Assembly: GCF_947179165.1 (NCBI RefSeq)
Contig: NC_077238.1
Coordinates: 80,753,757-80,817,756, forward strand
Source: Solanum dulcamara
Taxonomy: Eukaryota; Streptophyta; Magnoliopsida; Solanales; Solanaceae
Reading direction: 5' to 3'
DNA: 64,000 nt
Shown piece after piece: positions 35,420-46,484 of this stretch (its first letter is position 1; the number at the start of each line of letters is the position of its first letter). The position numbers were made by a program, and so were the translations under genes. The notes beneath the pieces are model-generated. The model saw only the letters and a program-made list of their open reading frames with translations, ran no database searches and was not told the DNA's origin.

Positions 35420-37165
35420 GAAAGAAATTTTTTGGTTAATTTTCTATGTGGAATTTAAAATTCTATGTTGAATTAAAACACATGGGCAGCATTACATTTT
35501 TGGACTTAATTTTGGTCAAGAGGAATTGAGTTTGTATTTGTTTAATTTCAGTCTCATTTTGGAGCCTAAAGTTTTGATCGAGTTGGTAGGTGATTTTCTT
35601 TCATCTGCTCGAAAATAAAATAATTCTATAACGGTTAGAAGAAGGTAAAAATCATGGGAATTAAAGTTCAAATTCCAAGAGAAAGTCATAAACGAGGATT
35701 AATTCTTTTTAAATTTTCTAATTCAATCAGAAACCTCTAATTAGGTGATATTGAAGAGGGTAGAGTCTTTTTTTATTTATTTCTATTTTTACTATTCAAA
35801 GAATAAGTGGTTTTGTTAAGTGTATACATATTTTGTATGAGAAAGAAATGATATAAACATAGTGATTGTCTAACGAGATACTATATAGAATAAAATTATC
35901 AAGAGATATATTTTTTTCCGCATCTATTCAGAAAAGAATTATTTCCATTTGTTTATGTATTTGATACCACCATCACAAAAATATATAAATTGTGTGGGTA
36001 AGCTGAACAGACACCACCGTCATGAAAATGTAGGTTTCTTTTTAACCAAAAGAAAGAAAGGGAAATTAAAAGTCCAACTCAGGCTAATAAAAAGGAATAT
36101 GCAATATTTGACTGCTGAATTATTTTTCAAAATTATTTGAAAATATGTTGCTTTGCAATGTCATTGTCCAATGTGGGAAAGGGCCTACTTATTAATATGA
36201 CTTTTGGTAGTTGTTATTAATAGTACAATGTTGAATGAAGAACCACAAAATGTGAGTAGTAAAATAGGAATTGAGTTTCTATGTAGACTCTTTTCTTTAA
36301 AGACACTTGCAAATCGATACTTTTAAATAATAGTTCTATGATTTGATTTTTCGATGATGACTCAATTAATAATTATTATCTTAAAATTTTATTTTTTTAA
36401 TAAAAAAAATTCAAACATAATAAAAAAAAAATTCACATGTTTGGCTCATAAAACAGAATCAAGCACGCATACGAGGTCAAAAGCGAAAACATGATTTGAA
36501 CATTTTTGGTTCGAAAATTTAATCTTTTAAAGTTTGTGGGTTTTAAATTTAAAACTTATCCATATTTCATGATTTTTTTAATACTCCTTAAACTTCTATG
36601 GAGGGCTTAGTTAGCGCAATTGAGTGGCGTGATTCGATAGTTTCATTTTCCGCTGATGCAGACCGATTGAGATCCCAGCAGTCAAATCGAGAAAATATTC
36701 AATCCAATTCCGATACAAGTATAAAGTATAGACTAAAGCTATTGAGTTTATTCGAATTCAAAACCGAGTTAGCTCCGTTTATGAGAGACATGTTGAAGAT
36801 AAAATTAAATATATAAACTTGTATTTTTTCTAATAGTTTAAACTTTTAAATGATCAGATTCGACCACAATTTAAAAAGCCCATTTAGTTGGCCCACATGT
36901 CACACCAAGTACAATCCAATTTCACACCTCTGAATCAATTGTCAATTTTAAATCTTAAAATAGAAATTATTAACAATAAATATGCATTCAGCATTTAATT
37001 AATTATTACAAATCTTTATGTCTCATTTTAAGAGAAGTCCATTTGAGGAACAGTTTCTCAAAAAATTATATTGTATATATACTAGATATTAAATCTTTTG
37101 ACTTTTTTCGTATATTTCTTTTTTTAGATTTTGAAGTTTTTTAATGAAATTCTTAACTCTATCAC
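35420..37165. other. Intergenic DNA of block A
   Basis: Upstream region of PR-10 copy A and AT-rich intergenic DNA. A 72-codon open frame at 36598-36816 has a near-identical partner in block B at 53969-54187, but the two blocks are so alike that this is not evidence of selection. No domain or gene model is supported. Confidence 0.4.
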
Positions 37166-37801
37166 TAGGGCTGTACAGGAAAAATCGATAAACCGCACCA
37201 AATCGACAAACCGAACCAAACCAGAAAAAAAAAGACTAGTGGTTTGGTTTGACTTGGTTTGGTGTTTGGAAAAAAAAACCCGACCATTATAAGGTTGGTT
37301 TGGTTTTAACTAAAAAAAGTCAAACCGAACCCAAACCGACCCGATTATAGATATACTACTTTTAAATTATGTTATACATAAAAATATTTATTAAAATGTA
37401 ATTTATAAATATATTTTTAAAATTTTTCATAATTTTTGTTTTCTTTCCTACATTTAGATTTGGACTTGAGAAGCCCATCTAAATAATATACAAAAAAAAG
37501 TTCATCTTATAAAGTTATATTATAAAGTTAAAATTTCAAACAGTGTTCTGCCTCCATCTTATATTTTGATATTTTGTATTAGAACTCTTTTTAAGAAGCA
37601 CTGCTCTGTGCTTTTTATTAGATACTATGAAAAAACTTGAGAAACACGAAAAAACCCAAAAAATTCGAGAAAAATTGATATCGAAAAACTCAACTTTTAT
37701 TGGTTTGGTTTGGTTTGGTTTATAGATTTAATAACCCGACAGAAATAATTTAATTTGGTTTATAAAAAATCCGAACCAACCTAATCCATATACACCCCCT
37801 A
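37166..37801. mobile_element. hAT-type MITE, block A
   Basis: It begins tagggctgtacaggaaaaat and ends near catatacaccccctatc, imperfect inverted repeats (GGGxTGTACA). Flanking 8-bp duplication TCTATCAC (37158-37165) and TCGATCAC (37802-37809, one change). The interior is dominated by 'ggtttggttt' and 'aaccgaacc' words in both orientations. The same element lies in block B at 55817, so it inserted before the block duplication. Confidence 0.8.
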
Positions 37802-39728
37802 TCGATCACTATATGAACTACATCATAAGACCCTTTAAGTTCATATCATAAACATGTTTCAACCATGATTTACATTGTAAATAATTACGTAATTACTTGT
37901 ATGTCTTCCTAAAATCTATCTCTCTACCTCCGACAGTTCTGGTATAAGGTTTGTATACAATGTACATTCTATGTTCGAACTTATAACAAAATAAGATAAT
38001 TTGATTTTTATAATCCGGATCTTTTGGCATAATATAGGACAAAAGGGATATTTTTTTATTTTGGTACATTGATAAAGTGTATATAACTTTTTATTTTTTC
38101 TGATTTTTCGATCGGTATTCAAATCTTGCTTTGTGATTTGACTAATTCGATTTTGAAGTTGCACAAAAAAAATCTTACTTTGACAGTGGAGCACTCTCTA
38201 AAAAAACGATTACATATCTAAAGTTCAAACTCGAGACTAAGTGGTCTACTTGATTAGTCAATACTCTAGGAGTCTAGAGTATAATGATAGAGATGTTAGT
38301 ACAGTGGGCCTACAAATGTGCCCAGCTCAAAGTACTCTTGGACCACTTAGCCATGTTACAAATGCTACAGGCCCATTTAACCTACAATTTACCCACACCG
38401 CCACGTGTCCACCCTTATTTTGCTTCAACACGTCACGTCTGTTTTATAAAAAGAAAATGTAAATAATAAAGTCCAGTATTTGTATTTGAATATAATACTT
38501 ATTTCGACGTTAAATTCATCGTTAAGTAACAATGAAAAATCTTCATCTGAATAAGAAATAATTTGGTGTACTTGCAGCGATACCTTATTTTTATTTTCCT
38601 CTTACTTTTACTTCTTTAATAATCTTGGTTTATCTATCACACTATTTTTTTAATACTTGTGTCATCCTTTTTAAACTATCGTTATAAGTTTATTCTACAA
38701 ATTAGAAATCTGTAGCTTTATGTAATGACTAAAAATAATATAATTTATCCAAGAATTATATTACAATATAGTATAATACAATATAATATAATAAGTTATG
38801 AAACAATACGTAACAATCAATCACACATGCTTTTAATTTGTTCACGCATCTATCATCTCTTCCACTAAGTTTCAACTTGGTCTGTCTGTCACCATAATTC
38901 ACATGCCAAATTTCAAAATTTATCAACATCAAGAGGTATAATGAGATGGTTGTTTTCCTTCGAATAAAAATATGAAAAAAGATTGGCTAGTAGAATACTT
39001 TTATAATGATAAATTTAGAAATTGAATTTTATGAATTTTTACGGTAACCTTAACTTAATTTACATTAATAATTAGTGACAGAGTTAAAATTTTAATTTTA
39101 TGGATTTAAATTTTAAAATGATTTCTTCAAGTGTTCACAACCAAAATCTAAACTTAATATTAACACATATTTAAAGATTTTTTAAACACAAAGACATTAT
39201 TTGAGCAAAAATTATTGAATTCATTAATATTATATTGCTCTTTTTTTAATACAAACACAAAATCTACTAAATTCACGTATACTCCTACATTTAAGGTGCA
39301 CACTTTAATTAATTTTACAGCTAGATAATTTTTTAGATAATGGTCTATTATTAAAATCCACAAACAATAATAAAATTATTACTCCATTATACAAAAAATA
39401 ATTTTAGCTGGTGTGGGGTTATTTAAGCTCATATATGAGCTGGATCCACGCTCACTGAAAAGACCCCACAATACTGCATTACTATAAAAAATATTATTAT
39501 TTTTTAAAAACTAATATAAAATTGGTAGTAATACTTATTTTAATAATAATAATAATAATATAAACAAGATAAAAAAAAAAACCAAAAAAAATAAATTACT
39601 TTTTATTCCAAAATGCAAAGTCATTTTTTTGACCATAGATATTTATATTTTAACTAAATTTTCAAACTATTTTTTTTATTCTTTTAACGTTAAATTCACA
39701 TCATAATCACTTTTATCCAAACAACTTA
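37802..39728. other. Intergenic DNA between the MITE and response-regulator copy 1
   Basis: AT-rich sequence shared with block B up to about 39585. It includes a GCCACGTGTCC G-box/ABRE-like site near 38400, a TAA/AAT microsatellite near 39540 and no supported gene. From about 39590 to 39950 the sequence differs from the leader region of copies 3 and 5. Confidence 0.4.
38400..38410. promoter_or_regulatory. G-box / ABRE-like site
   Basis: GCCACGTGTCC, with a second ACGT core close by in 'caacacgtcacgtctg'. Paired ACGT cores are typical of ABA- or light-responsive promoters. The site is kept in block B near 57042. Its target gene is not clear. Confidence 0.35.
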
Positions 39729-39872
39729 AAAGGGCAGCCCGATGCACTTAAGCTCCCGCTATGCGCAGGATCCGGTGAAGAGCCCGACCACACGGCTCTA
39801 TTGTACGCAGCCTTACCTTGCATTTCTGCCAAAGGCTATTTCCAAGGCTTGAACCCGTGACCTCCTAGTCAC
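39729..39872 (+). mobile_element. tRNA-derived SINE (same family as 12840), 3'-shortened
   Basis: The body starts aaagggcagcccgatgcact, has 'agctcccgctatgcgcagga', 'ctattgtacgcagccttacc' and 'gcttgaacccgtgacctcct', and stops at 'ctagtcac'. It lacks the 'ggcagcaactttaccagtta' tail of the copy at 12840. A 14-base perfect duplication, atccaaacaactta, flanks it (39715-39728 and 39873-39886). It lies about 200 bases before the start codon of response-regulator copy 1. Confidence 0.88.
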
Positions 39873-40078
39873 ATCCAAACAACTTATTTATAAAAATAAC
39901 TTTCGCTACTTCAAAATTCTAAAAACTTTTTTTTTTTTAACATCATCCAATATGTACTGTTAACTTTTAAGATACTTTTGTTCTTGTTTGTTGGTATTCT
40001 TCTTCTTTTTTTTTTTCAATTTTTCATACATATTTCCATGTAAATTTGTTGAAAAAATTTCAAAAATTTGAAGAAAGT

Positions 40079-42086
40079 ATGAATCTTGGTGTTGGGTCAG
40101 TGGTGAAAAACATGTCTGTGTCTAGTTGTAGTGTTTCTTGGAAATCCGGTAGTAGTGATAAAGTTTCCGACCAGTTTCCGGCAGGTTTAAGAGTACTTGT
40201 TGTAGATGATGATCCTACTTGTCTAAGGATCTTGGAGAATATGCTTAGGAATTGCCACTATGAAGGTATTAAAATTTTCATCTTTTTGATGGTTATATAA
40301 ACTATGTATTTTGTAAATCAAGAATGGTACTTTGAGTGTTTCTTCAAGAGTTGACCTTTATATTGATGTTCATTAGTTAGTAAAGTTCTAGTCTTTGTTG
40401 TTTTTTTTGGCTTTTTATGTTGAGTTTAAGCTTGTGGAAAGGATAGTGGATGTGTCTTTTGTACTTAATTTTGTTGGTTCCTTTGGATTTCAATAGAGAG
40501 TATGATTGATGTGTAGAATTTGATTTTCATGAGATTTGGCTATGATAAGTTGGGAATTCATGATGAAAGTTTGGATCACATATTGAACTTCTCTTTCTAC
40601 TTCTTAGTTTATTAAAGTTAAAGTCTTTCTGCTCCTTAGTGGATATGTTTTTTTAAATTAATTTAGTTGGTTTCTTTGGATTTGAATGATAGATAAACCT
40701 ATAGAGAGTATGATTGATGTATCAGATTTGATTTTCATGAGATTTGGAAATTATAAGTTTGGGAATTCATGATGAAAGAAGATTTCTTTTTGGATCTCAT
40801 ATTGAACTTCTCTTGGTGCTCCTTAGTTTATTAAAGTTCGAGTCTTTGCTGTTCTTTTTCTTGTTTTATGTTGAATTTGATCTTGGAGAGGATAGTGGAT
40901 GTGTCTTTTTTACTTAATTTGGTTGGTTCCTATGGGTTTCAATAGAGAGTATGATTGATGTGTAGAATTTGATTTTCATGCGATTTGGATATGATAAGTT
41001 GGGTGTTCATAATGAAAGAAGATTTCTTTTTGGATCTTCTATTGAGCTTCTCTCGGTGCTCCTTAGTGTTCAAGTGTTTGTATTCTTCTTTTTGTTTTTT
41101 TATGCTGAATTTGAGCTTGTGGAGAGGATAGTGGATGTGTTTTTTTAACTTAATTTTGTTGGTTTCCTTGGATTCGAAGGATTAGCTGTTAGTAAATTGT
41201 ATTGTAAATATTAAAACAGTAACAATAACTACTGAAAGTAATAAAAAACAGAATTTGGACTGAAACTGAAAATAATAACAGTATCTAAAAAATTAATGTC
41301 AGAATAAAAATCGAGCTCACTGAATGCACAGTGTGTTCTTAAGGAAATTATTCCCCTCAAAATACCTGATGTTTTGGAATCTTTCCTCCTAGGATAGAAC
41401 GATAGAGGTACTGCAAATTCTGGTGACTGCGAACCATTCGAAGGCAGTATATCACACGAGTTTTTAAGGAGTGCAGAAAAGAAGAAGAAAAAGATGTTAT
41501 CAAAATTTTCGTATTGAACATTCTGAGGATTAACATATATATATAGCCTGTTTGCACCTTTTAAGAAAAGGCACCTGTTGGGAAAATGTTTACAACTTTT
41601 CGGACAAGGTTGCAACTTTTCAAAAAATCCGTTGGAAAAACGGAGGAAAATATTTTTAAATTAATCCGGGAAAGAAACGGGTCGGGTCACGGGTCAGAAT
41701 TTTTCACTTAATTAAATAAATATATAAATAATATTAATTAATTAAAAAATTAAAGGAAATTTGGTCCAAAAAGATTAAATCCGAAGCCGAGCCGAGCGAG
41801 CAACGACGACGACGACGGCGCGAGGGAAGACCCTCTTCATGACCCTTTAGCAACATGAAGGAGTGCTTCTACTTTTAAATAGGAGACTTTTTCTTTCCAC
41901 CACCTATGTTGGACTAATGCTTATTTCATAAAGCAAGATAGAACAAATCATTTTTTTCCCTCCACTTCTTTTCCCTTCATTTCCCATTCAACCTATCAAT
42001 TAAACCAAACATTAACATAAACCAAAAGAGAGTATGATTGATGTACAAGATTTGATTTTCGTGAGATTTGGAAATGATAAGATGGG

Positions 42087-42133
<47 letters not shown>

Positions 42134-45100
42134 GGAAATGATAAGATGGGAATTCATGATTGAAAGAAGACTTCTTTTTGGATCTCCTATTGACCTTCTC
42201 TTGGTGCTCCCTCTTGGTGCTTCGTAGTTTATTAAAGTTCTACGTCTTTGTCATTCTTTTCTTTTTTCATGTTGAATTTGAGTTTGTGGAGAGGATAGAG
42301 AATGTGTTTTTGTGCTTAATTAGGTTGATTGCTTTGGAGTTATGAAGCATGTAGGATTAAGGATTTGAAGGATAGAATAAATCAATAAAGTGTATGATTG
42401 ATATAAGATTTGATTTACACGAGATTATTCATTGTTTTCTCTCATAATTCATTCCAATTTTGTGATTCTTCCAGTCACCAAGTCGAATCGAGCAGAGCTT
42501 GCATTATCAATGCTCCGAGAAAACAGAAATGGTTTTGACATTGTTATTAGTGAAGTGCACATGCCAGACATGGATGGTTTCAAACTTCTTGAGCATGTTG
42601 GTCTGGAAATGGACCTGCCTGTTATAAGTGAGTATCCCGTTTCATATTAAAAACTGTATTTTTTTCCCCAAGTTTTGGAACTGCTGATGTCGTACTAATT
42701 GATGGTATCTGATTTCCAATTGTCATTGGCTAGTGATGTCTGCGGATGACAGTAAGGATGCCGTTATGAAAGGTATTACTCATGGTGCATGTGATTATCT
42801 GATCAAACCGGTGCGTATCGAGGCATTGAAGAACATTTGGCAGCATGTGATTCGTAAAAAGAAGCACGAGTGGAAGGGCAAAGATTTTGATCAATCAACA
42901 AGCGTGGAAGATGGAGATCAACAGCAGAAACCGCCAGAAGATGTCGATTATTCATCGTCAGCTAATGAAGGGAACTGGAAAAGCTCAAAGCGAAGAAAGG
43001 AGGAGGAAGATGAAACTGAAAAAAGGGATGATTCATCCACATTAAAGAAGTCACGTGTGGTTTGGTCGATGGAGCTTCATCAACAGTTTGTACAAGCTGT
43101 CAAACAACTTGGAATTGACAGTATGGACCATTTACTTCTCTTGGCTATTTCTTTACCTTTGTATTTCAATGTGGCTGTGCTTCCATATTGCTTGGGGTAT
43201 TTCAGGTCCAGGGGAGTATATGCCTATTTATGATCTTTAGACCTGAAAGAAAGAGTTCTTCCTAGCTGAGCTAACCTCGTGGCGTAACCAAATTGATGTA
43301 CTATTTTGCTAATGTTCCCTTTTTCATTTTTCTTTTTGTGGATTTCTGGCGTTGGGGAGGGGGACGAGGATGTTTTTTCAGTCAGAGATACTGTTCCATT
43401 CATGTGATTCCTCATCAATGCAACTAGCTCCACCACTGAATTTCTGGTTTCATTCAAGTCTAGATAGGAAGCTATGGAGGTCGAGGATTAGGGTAGAAGG
43501 TTAGTAGGTAGCCGGGTGTTGTCGCATTTTATGTGGGAGAGCTAGGGGGATAGCTTCGTCCTTTCTGCTTCTCACTAATTTTAGTATTATTTAGTAATCG
43601 CGTAGTCTCTTATTCTTATATATGTGGTACTATTTGTTGCTTCATTTGCTTATATCTTGCTATTTGTTTGTATTTTTCTTGCAATCCTGCTTCGATAACA
43701 TTCCTTTTGAGCCCAAGGCCTTCGGAAACAACCTCTCTATCCCATAAAGGTAGGGGTAAGGTCTACATTACATCCTACCCTCCCCAGACCCCACTTCGGG
43801 GATTACATTGGTTGTGTTGTTGTTGTCGTATTCAAGTCTATTCAGAAGACCTGTAGACTGACACAGATGTCAAAGGCGAAAAGCATACAGAAGAACTACT
43901 GTTTCTTGAAGTAAAAGCAAAGTACTAAAAATATTAAATAGACAACGCCAATAATAAATATAAGTGCAAACAATAATTATTTGGACAATTATTTGGACAA
44001 AAGAGTTTAAAGAGAAGTATATTATATAATTCGTTTCAAGTTTTAAATTGTTAGACCAGTTGTTTTATACTAAATTTCTAATTTCCTACTGCTAATTACC
44101 AAAAAACAAAAAAGAAGAAGATATTTATCGGTTTTAACAGTTAATAGCACTTAATCAACTATATTTATCGTCTGCCCTTTTAAAGACGAGCCTATGGGCT
44201 ATGGCTGATGAGGTATATGCCTTAGTGCCTTGTTGTCTACATTAACGCACTGCCTAAGCAACATAAAACGCTGAACTAGCTTAAGGGGAACTTACAGATG
44301 TGTTATGTTTTCCTTATTCTTTGTGCTGGGATTTTTACAATATTTACGTGAAGTTTACCTTCTCTTTGGGGTATTTATTTTATCCTTTTGATATGTTAAC
44401 ATATAGTATCTTTGTAACACCCGCCTTTGTTCTCTTTTTTTGGGGTTGGGGGTGGAGAAACCTCATTCCAGTAATACATACTCATTAATAGAGCTATGTA
44501 TCCTCAGAGCTACATTGAACTAAGTTCCTAGTTGCTTTGCCTCTGTGCTTAGTAGAGCTTGATATACCGAAAACAATGACTTCTCCATGTTTTTTTGGGA
44601 AGTTACCATGAATTTATGAATCTTTTTCCATCTTCCTCCTCTCTGGAAGGGTGGGAGGTAAAGTTGACACCATTACATTGTTCACATGCTATCTTCGTTC
44701 ACACCTTTTATTTGGTCCTCTTGGACCCTTCTAGAGATTAAGAAGTGAAACTTTGAACAGATTACTCAATTACACTAAATCACACATATGTTGAAGTTAG
44801 TACTTGAATCACATTTTAGATCAAAGCTCAACTGATTATTCAAGTAGTTGAGACTTAAAGATGGAAAACTTATTTGTAAAGACAAGGATCAAGTAACACG
44901 TTTGACAGGTAAACTTGGGAAGTGGCTCAAGAAATTGGGATTTTGGGAGCAAAGTGGAAACTCTGAGCTACATGAATTAGTCAAATTACCTCTGCTTAGT
45001 CATAAGCTTGTTAATTTGTCATCGCATATTAGTGCTAAACAAAGGGGGCATAATTTGTGTTTGACATCCTGCTCCCGTCCCCACTTTGATATAACAAATG

Positions 45101-46484
45101 GAAGAGTACCTGATTCTTGGTGATCACCTGATTATGAGTGATGCGTGAAGACATTGGTAATCGGTATTACAATAATAACATTCATTTCACTTTTCTCCAG
45201 TGTCCTTAGTGGCCTATATTCCTGTAAGTTTTCTTGTGTGGTTCTGTAACCTATCTTTACCCAAAATGCAGTCAATCTTTTTAAAAATATTTTTATAACG
45301 GTGGTGTCATGGCCAGCTTGCGCGCATCTCGATTATTCCACTCCCTACATGCTATCTCCCACGAGTACAAGTACTGTGTTACTATGCCACCAAGTCTTAG
45401 TCAGATGGGAAGAATCACCTAGTATTTTTTGTCTCTACTAGATTTGTACCCAGTTTTATTGCAGTTTCTGTTTACTCTTAACCATCGTTGATAAAATAAA
45501 ATGTTCAAGGTTCTTTAATTCCTGGATATGATTAAAACTGTTTGACTTCTTAGTGATATTGGTAACGTATATCACAAGAATAACGTTCATTTAACATCTC
45601 TCCGGTATCCTTAATATTTGATAGTTGTCTAAATTTTTTTGTGAGGTTTAGTTTAACATTTGCAACTTTTCTTCATCCAAATTGCTTAGTCTAACTGTAG
45701 TGCACTGTCTATAGCTTAGAAATTAGTTCTGCTGAATCAAGAAAGGAATGTTTGTCTATATTCTAGATGCTTACTCATCTATTCTTCATTGCTAACTCTG
45801 GCTATTATTTCAGAGGCTGTTCCCAAGAAAATTCTCGAGCTGATGAATGTTCCTGGGCTAACCAGAGAAAATGTTGCTAGCCACCTTCAGGTACTGAGCA
45901 ACTTTACTTCTTCCGTTTTCAAGAATATATGGTTTCATGACAATTAGTTGATTAGTGGAAGACTTCATGTTTGCTTTGCAACATATAGTTGATAATATTT
46001 CTTAGTAAAGTTCTTATTGATGGTATATCATGTATTGCAGAAATATCGGCTGTACCTAAGGAGGTTGAGTGGTGTATCACAGCATCAGAATGGAATGAAT
46101 AACTCGTTTCTGGGACACCCGGAAGCAACATATGGGACGATGACTTCTTTCAATGGGTTAGAGCTTCAAGCTTTAGCTGCCACCAGTCAACTACCCGCAC
46201 AAAGTCTTGCTACCCTCCAGGCGGCTGCACTAGGTAGGTCTGCGACAAAATCTGCCATATCTATGCCTATAGTAGATCAAAGAAACCTTTTCAGCTTTGA
46301 AAATCCCAAGTTGAGATTTTCTGAGGGACAGCAACAATTAAATAATAGCAATAAGCAAATTAACTTGCTTCATGGGATCCCAACAACCATGGAACCGAAG
46401 CAGCTAGCAGATTTGCACCAGTCCTCTCAGTCCTTTGTGGCTATGAATATGCAAGGGAACGCTTGTGCTTTAGATAATTTTTGA
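40079..46484 (+). CDS. Type-B response regulator, copy 1: Glu in place of phospho-Asp, C terminus lost to gag sequence
   Basis: Exons 40079-40265, 42475-42627, 42734-43120, 45814-45890 and 46041-46484 join in phase to 415 codons plus stop. Residues ~37-150 are a receiver domain: LVVDDDP (D43-D45), MSADDS and LIKPV (K138) are present, but the phospho-acceptor motif reads [11 protein letters not shown] with E89 instead of Asp. An acidic, lysine-rich linker with SSKRRK follows. A GARP/Myb-like DNA-binding domain spans ~219-282 ([42 protein letters not shown]). Type-B regulators are nuclear transcription factors at the end of the cytokinin phosphorelay. After MNMQGNA the frame enters copia gag DNA and stops, so the glutamine-rich activation region (families usually 550-700 aa) is mostly missing. 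Intron 1 holds a solo LTR and a (GTT)n insert, intron 3 a retroposon. P220S, V226M and N237K differ from copy 5. Confidence 0.85.
41187..42011 (-). mobile_element. Copia-type solo LTR in intron 1 of response-regulator copy 1
   Basis: An 825-bp LTR reading TGTTAGTAAATT ... CCAAACA on the plus strand, flanked by TTAGC (41182-41186) and TTAAC (42012-42016, one change). Copies 3 and 5 show the uninterrupted site 'ggattagcataaa(c/t)c'. The gag fragment and LTR at 46457-47701 show that a copia element in minus orientation once occupied this site. Open frames on its minus strand are not genes. A CGACGAC repeat lies near 41805. Confidence 0.85.
42087..42133. repeat. (GTT)n insert with 17-bp flanking duplication
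   Basis: About 47 bases of pure GTT repeat are flanked by an exact 17-base duplication, ggaaatgataagatggg (42070-42086 and 42134-42150). Copies 2, 3 and 5 have the site once and without GTT. It looks like an insertion consisting only of a retroposon tail. Confidence 0.8.
43121..45813. other. Intron 3 of response-regulator copy 1
   Basis: A 2.7-kb intron between the two exons that encode the GARP domain. It contains the retroposon at 43463-43829 and a 91-codon open frame at 44848-45123 with no recognisable domain. About 170 bases (near 43858-44030) are absent from copy 5. Confidence 0.7.
43463..43829 (+). mobile_element. Non-LTR retroposon (TS-SINE / RTE-LINE 3' end) in intron 3, copy 1
   Basis: The right part reads 'gccttcggaaacaacctctc', 'ggtaggggtaaggtctacat', 'ctaccctccccagaccccac', 'ggggattacattggttgtgt' and ends in a TTG-rich tail, the TS-SINE pattern of Solanaceae, shared with RTE LINE tails. 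An exact 11-base duplication, attcaagtcta, flanks it (43452-43462 and 43830-43840). The same insertion is in copy 5, so it predates the duplication. Confidence 0.82.

Larger units (their letters stand above)
33167..39585. repeat. Segmental duplication, block A
   Basis: This block matches 50838-60575 in order and orientation with few differences: the PR-10 gene, its promoter, the hAT MITE and the intergenic DNA leading to the response regulator. Block A lacks about 1.28 kb (present in B at 54243-55527) and about 2.2 kb (present in B at 57593-59813). It keeps about 0.3 kb near 35731-36025 that B lacks. Confidence 0.9.

Noticed and set aside
36598..36816. 72-codon open frame with a near-identical partner at 53969-54187
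   Set aside because: The two blocks are recent duplicates, so the shared frame is no evidence of selection, and no domain or homologue is recognised.
38241..38466. Two overlapping frames with partners at 56891-57107
   Set aside because: Conservation is explained by the segmental duplication; the region looks like regulatory DNA with ACGT cores.
41229..41615. 128-codon minus-strand open frame
   Set aside because: It lies entirely within the copia solo LTR and is not expected to be coding.
43224..43457. 77-codon antisense frame identical in copies 1 and 5 (63153-63386)
   Set aside because: It is inside intron 3 of a recently duplicated gene; identity alone is expected.
44848..45123. 91-codon frame in intron 3 of response-regulator copy 1
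   Set aside because: No domain, no flanking splice sites giving phase with exons 3 and 4, and exon 3 joins exon 4 in phase without it.
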